This document shows, piece after piece, positions 5,262 through 7,854 of a DNA stretch of 7,854 nt; position 1 is the stretch's first letter, and every line of letters begins with the position of its first letter. The notes beneath the pieces were generated by a model. That model saw only the letters and a list, made by a program, of their open reading frames with translations. It made no database searches and was not told the DNA's origin. Source of the DNA: Pseudomonadota bacterium (GTDB taxonomy: Bacteria > Pseudomonadota > Gammaproteobacteria > SZUA-229); the NCBI GenBank assembly GCA_015222915.1, contig JADFWE010000142.1, positions 1-7,854 of the forward strand, written 5' to 3'. The position numbers and the translations under genes are program-made.

Positions 5262-6197
5262 TCAGTGCGTAAACTTGTCGCGGGTCTTTTTAGCGTGCTC
5301 AAAAATTTCCTTCAGCTTTTCGCCGTCGCCCGATTCCAGCGCATTATACAGCATATCCAGCTCGTCCCTGTAGCGCTGCATCATCTCGAGTATCGGCTTC
5401 TGGTTATTGAGGCAGATATCACGCCACATGACCGGATCACTTGAGGCGATACGGGTAACATCACGGAAACCGCCGGCAGCAAAACGGAAGACATTTTCGA
5501 TGTCATCCATATTTTCCAGGCAATGCACCAGGCCGAAAGCCAGTATGTGCGGCAGATGACTGGTCGCTGCCAGCACCTTGTCGTGGTGTGCGGCATCCAT
5601 GGTCTCGACCATAGCGCCAGTCGCCTGCCAGAGCTCGGTGACCAGCGTGATCGCATCGGCATCGGTATCTGCTGACGGTGTCAGAATTACCCGTCGATCT
5701 TTGTATAGTTCGGCAAAAGCAGCTTCCGGACCGCTGTTCTCGGTACCGGCGATAGGATGACCGGCGACGAACCGGCAGGCACCAAATTCACCTTCTACAA
5801 CGCCATCTTCTGAACGGCCATTTTTTGCATCACCATCATTTGCATCAAAGATCTCGGCGGCCAGCTGCACTACCTGCTGCTTGGAACTGCCGGCATCGGT
5901 CACTACCGCCTTACTGTTTCCGGCTTTGTTCAGCCCGGTTTTAATCTGTTTGAACACGGACGCCATCGCCCCCAGCGGCACGGAAACAAAAACCACGTCG
6001 GCATCTTTTACCGCCAGCTCGATATCGGTTTCATAGTGATCGATGATATCGAGTTGCAGTGCTTTCTGCAGGGTGGCCTCGCTGCGCCCGGCACCGACGA
6101 TATGCCTGCATGCACCAGCCTGTTTCAGTGACAGACAGAACGAGCCGCCTATCAGGCCGGTGCCTATGACACATAAATTATTTATTAGTACTGTCAT
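5262..6197 (-). CDS. tyrA: Prephenate/arogenate dehydrogenase (TyrA family)
   Basis: It oxidatively decarboxylates prephenate and/or arogenate on the way to tyrosine. The 311 residues begin with a Rossmann dinucleotide motif, GTGLIGG (12-18). The second strand ends in IVGAGRS (33-39), without the acidic residue that usually marks NAD-specific enzymes. Catalytic and binding motifs are GHPIAGTENSG (146-156, with His147 as the likely catalytic histidine), SHLPHILAF (213-221) and AAGGFRDVTRIASSDP (240-255). No chorismate mutase or ACT domain is attached, so it is the stand-alone type. Relative to usual family members there is extra polar sequence at about residues 118-139, partly built from a tandem DANDG/DAKNG repeat. 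It starts 19 bases after hisC; no good ribosome binding site is seen, which suggests coupling to hisC translation. Cofactor and substrate preference are inferred, not shown. Confidence 0.95.
   Translation of the reverse strand: MTVLINNLCVIGTGLIGGSFCLSLKQAGACRHIVGAGRSEATLQKALQLDIIDHYETDIELAVKDADVVFVSVPLGAMASVFKQIKTGLNKAGNSKAVVTDAGSSKQQVVQLAAEIFDANDGDAKNGRSEDGVVEGEFGACRFVAGHPIAGTENSGPEAAFAELYKDRRVILTPSADTDADAITLVTELWQATGAMVETMDAAHHDKVLAATSHLPHILAFGLVHCLENMDDIENVFRFAAGGFRDVTRIASSDPVMWRDICLNNQKPILEMMQRYRDELDMLYNALESGDGEKLKEIFEHAKKTRDKFTH
5824..5847 (-). repeat. Short tandem duplication inside tyrA
   Basis: TTTGCATCA occurs at 5824-5832 and 5839-5847, a 15-base period that keeps the reading frame and encodes the paired pentapeptides DANDG and DAKNG at residues 118-127 of TyrA. 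It lies in a surface-like polar insertion just before the GHPIAG active-site motif. Confidence 0.65.
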
Positions 6198-6216
6198 CTC
6201 TGGGAATCAATACGCG

Positions 6217-7350
6217 TCATTTGAGGCATTCTTTGAGCGTATCGATAAAACGCTCATTCTGTGGCCGGGTACCGATAGTGATACGCAGATACTCTGGCAT
6301 GGCATAGTTTGCAACCGGGCGTACGATAACACCCTGCTCCAGCAATTTCTGGTACAGCGCCATACCATCACCCTTACCCGTCCGGCCAACATTGACCGAG
6401 ATAAAGTTACCCATGGTCGGCAGATGCTTCAGCCCAATGTCATCAAAAGACCGCTGCAGGAAAGCCTTGCCTGCAGTATTCATCGCCACGCTCTTCGCCA
6501 CATGATCTTTGTCGCCCAGTGAAGCGATAGCCGCTGCCTGTGCCAGCATATTGGTATTGAACGGCTGACGTACCCGGTTGAGGATATCGGCGATCTCGGG
6601 ACTGGACATGGAATAACCGATACGCAGACCTGCCAGTGCATACACCTTGGAAAAAGTCTGCGTCACCAGCAGGTTAGGAAACTGCTGCAGCCATCGTTTG
6701 ATCGGCGGACGGTTGGCTTCATCCATGTATTCTGTGTAAGCCAGATCCAGAACGATAATCACATCTTCGGGTACCTGCCTGAACAACGCTGTCAGTGCAT
6801 CCGGAGACAGCCAGGTACCGGTTGGATTATTCGGGTTGGCGATAAAGATAATACGGGTATCTTCCTCTATCTTCGCCAGTAATGCTTCCGGGTCATGGCC
6901 TAACGGCATGGTCTCGTGGTCTTCAGCATAGGCTTTTGCCACATTGGCCCTGGCACCGACCGCCTGCACCACGATCGGGTATACCGCAAAAGAATATTCG
7001 GAGAAAACCGCCGACAGCTGCGGCGTGAGGAAAGCGCGCGTCACCAGCTCCAGGATATCGTTCGAGCCATTACCCAGCGTGATCATCGAAGCGTCAAGCT
7101 GATGCGCCTGTGCCAGCCTGTCGCTGAGCGCAAAACCACCGCCATCAGGATAATAATTGATGTGCCCGGCCAGATCTTTTATCGCCGCCAATGCCAGCGG
7201 ACTCGGGCCGATCGGGTTTTCATTGGAGGCCAGCTTAATCGAATCGGTGATACCCAGCTCGCGCTCAAGCTCTTCTACCGGCTTACCCGGCTGATAAGGC
7301 GTGAGCTTCTGCACACCCGGGGTCGCAAGCGCGATGAATGACTGACTCAT
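6217..7350 (-). CDS. hisC: Histidinol-phosphate aminotransferase family, PLP-dependent (HisC-type)
   Basis: This fold-type I aminotransferase exchanges amino groups with glutamate. The 377 residues show SNENPIGPS (42-50), NYYPDG (65-70), GNGSNDIL (93-100), NPNNPTG (172-178), the PLP-ring Asp202 in LDLAYTEY, the Schiff-base lysine Lys235 in TFSKVYALAGLRIGY, and the substrate carboxylate arginine in YLRITIGTRP (Arg356). It sits between pheA and tyrA, 10 bases after pheA, rather than in a his operon. In this supraoperon the HisC copy is thought, in related bacteria, to serve aromatic as well as histidinol-phosphate transamination. So it may act on phenylpyruvate, hydroxyphenylpyruvate or prephenate too; the sequence alone does not settle this. 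Only a weak GAG precedes the ATG, consistent with coupling to pheA. Confidence 0.95.
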   Translation of the reverse strand: MSQSFIALATPGVQKLTPYQPGKPVEELERELGITDSIKLASNENPIGPSPLALAAIKDLAGHINYYPDGGGFALSDRLAQAHQLDASMITLGNGSNDILELVTRAFLTPQLSAVFSEYSFAVYPIVVQAVGARANVAKAYAEDHETMPLGHDPEALLAKIEEDTRIIFIANPNNPTGTWLSPDALTALFRQVPEDVIIVLDLAYTEYMDEANRPPIKRWLQQFPNLLVTQTFSKVYALAGLRIGYSMSSPEIADILNRVRQPFNTNMLAQAAAIASLGDKDHVAKSVAMNTAGKAFLQRSFDDIGLKHLPTMGNFISVNVGRTGKGDGMALYQKLLEQGVIVRPVANYAMPEYLRITIGTRPQNERFIDTLKECLK

Positions 7351-7360
7351 ATCGACAGAC

Positions 7361-7854
7361 TCAGATAACAGCTTTCGGGTAAGAACCGAGAACTTTGACC
7401 ATGGCTGACGATTTCTCGATCTCGGCTATCGCCTGGCTGATCAGCTCATCATCCTGGTGGCCGTTGATATCGATAAAGAAAACGTATTCCCAGACACCGC
7501 TGCGTGACGGGCGGGATTCGATATTACTCATACTGATATCCCGGGTCGCCAGTGGTTTGAGCAGTTCAAACAGCGAACCCGGACGATTATGTGCGAACAC
7601 CAGCAGGCTGGTACGGTCACAGCCGCTGGCCGGTGCCTGATACTCGCCGATAACAACGAAACGGGTTGTATTATGCGGCTCGTCTTCGATATCCGGATTC
7701 AGGATTGCCACATCATACAGCTCCGACGCCATGACACCGGCGATGGCGGCTGATTTTTTGTGACCACGACTGATCAGTACCGCTTCAGCATTGCTGTTGA
7801 CTGCTATCCGTTCAGCATTGGGCAGATTTTTGTCCAGCCACAGACGGCATTGAG
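7361..7854 (-). CDS. pheA: Prephenate dehydratase, C-terminal part (PheA), 5' end outside window
   Basis: The reading frame stays open to the window edge, giving 163 residues beginning QCRLWLDKNLPNAERIAV. An internal ATG at 7732 is not the start: the residues before it (NSNAEAVLISR, KKSAAIAGVM) belong to the prephenate dehydratase domain, as does NTTRF with the catalytic-site threonine. The final part is the ACT regulatory domain, with RPGSLFELL and the ESRP motif in NIESRPSRSGVWEY, which bind phenylalanine for feedback inhibition. The enzyme converts prephenate to phenylpyruvate. In this gene order PheA usually also has an N-terminal chorismate mutase domain, which would lie beyond 7854 and cannot be confirmed here. 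It leads the visible operon, 10 bases ahead of hisC. Confidence 0.95.
   Translation of the reverse strand, partial: QCRLWLDKNLPNAERIAVNSNAEAVLISRGHKKSAAIAGVMASELYDVAILNPDIEDEPHNTTRFVVIGEYQAPASGCDRTSLLVFAHNRPGSLFELLKPLATRDISMSNIESRPSRSGVWEYVFFIDINGHQDDELISQAIAEIEKSSAMVKVLGSYPKAVI

Noticed and set aside
3457..6197. TyrA-AroA fusion as in Pseudomonas and Acinetobacter
   Set aside because: tyrA ends with a clear TGA and 479 bases of repeats precede the aroA start; the two genes are separate.
6043..6522. 159-residue plus-strand open frame across the tyrA-hisC junction
   Set aside because: It overlaps two conserved genes in antisense and shows no family resemblance.
6916..7341. 141-residue plus-strand open frame opposite hisC
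   Set aside because: Antisense to the conserved HisC N-terminal half; Arg-rich composition typical of a shadow frame.

Overview
This window is a stretch of gammaproteobacterial chromosome. All six genes lie on the minus strand, so transcription runs from high to low coordinates. The order is pheA (3' part only) - hisC - tyrA - aroA - cmk - rpsA - ihfB. This is the conserved 'aromatic supraoperon' layout known from many Gammaproteobacteria. The proteins fit the same group: an S1 of 559 residues with six repeats that closely resembles the Escherichia coli protein, a short-form CMP kinase, and an IhfB subunit. GC content is intermediate. I cannot name a genus from sequence alone.

Region by region: 7361-7854 holds the prephenate dehydratase C-terminus and ACT domain of PheA, cut by the window edge. 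HisC (6217-7350) and TyrA (5262-6197) follow with gaps of 10 and 19 bases. From 4783 to 5261 there is no gene: the gap is filled by dispersed inverted repeats that separate tyrA from aroA. AroA (3457-4782) is followed by a 107-base gap with a REP-like hairpin pair, then cmk (2660-3349), a 183-base leader/promoter region, and rpsA (797-2476). A perfect 19-bp hairpin directly after the rpsA stop looks like a terminator. The next gap has a candidate promoter and a structured leader for ihfB (209-544). From 1 to 208 lies a second copy of the same type of composite repeat as in the tyrA-aroA gap.

The first four genes act in aromatic amino acid synthesis: AroA makes the chorismate precursor EPSP, PheA and TyrA draw on prephenate, and HisC-type transaminases act in histidine and/or aromatic transamination. 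cmk, rpsA and ihfB serve nucleotide metabolism, translation and nucleoid structure.

The genes are ordinary. The less ordinary material is between them: two copies of a nested inverted-repeat element with matching architecture and compensatory changes in the core stem, a structured leader before ihfB, start sites that mostly lack a Shine-Dalgarno sequence, and a possible repeat-edge promoter for aroA. I found no transposase, CRISPR array, tRNA or rRNA, and no clear new multi-gene system.
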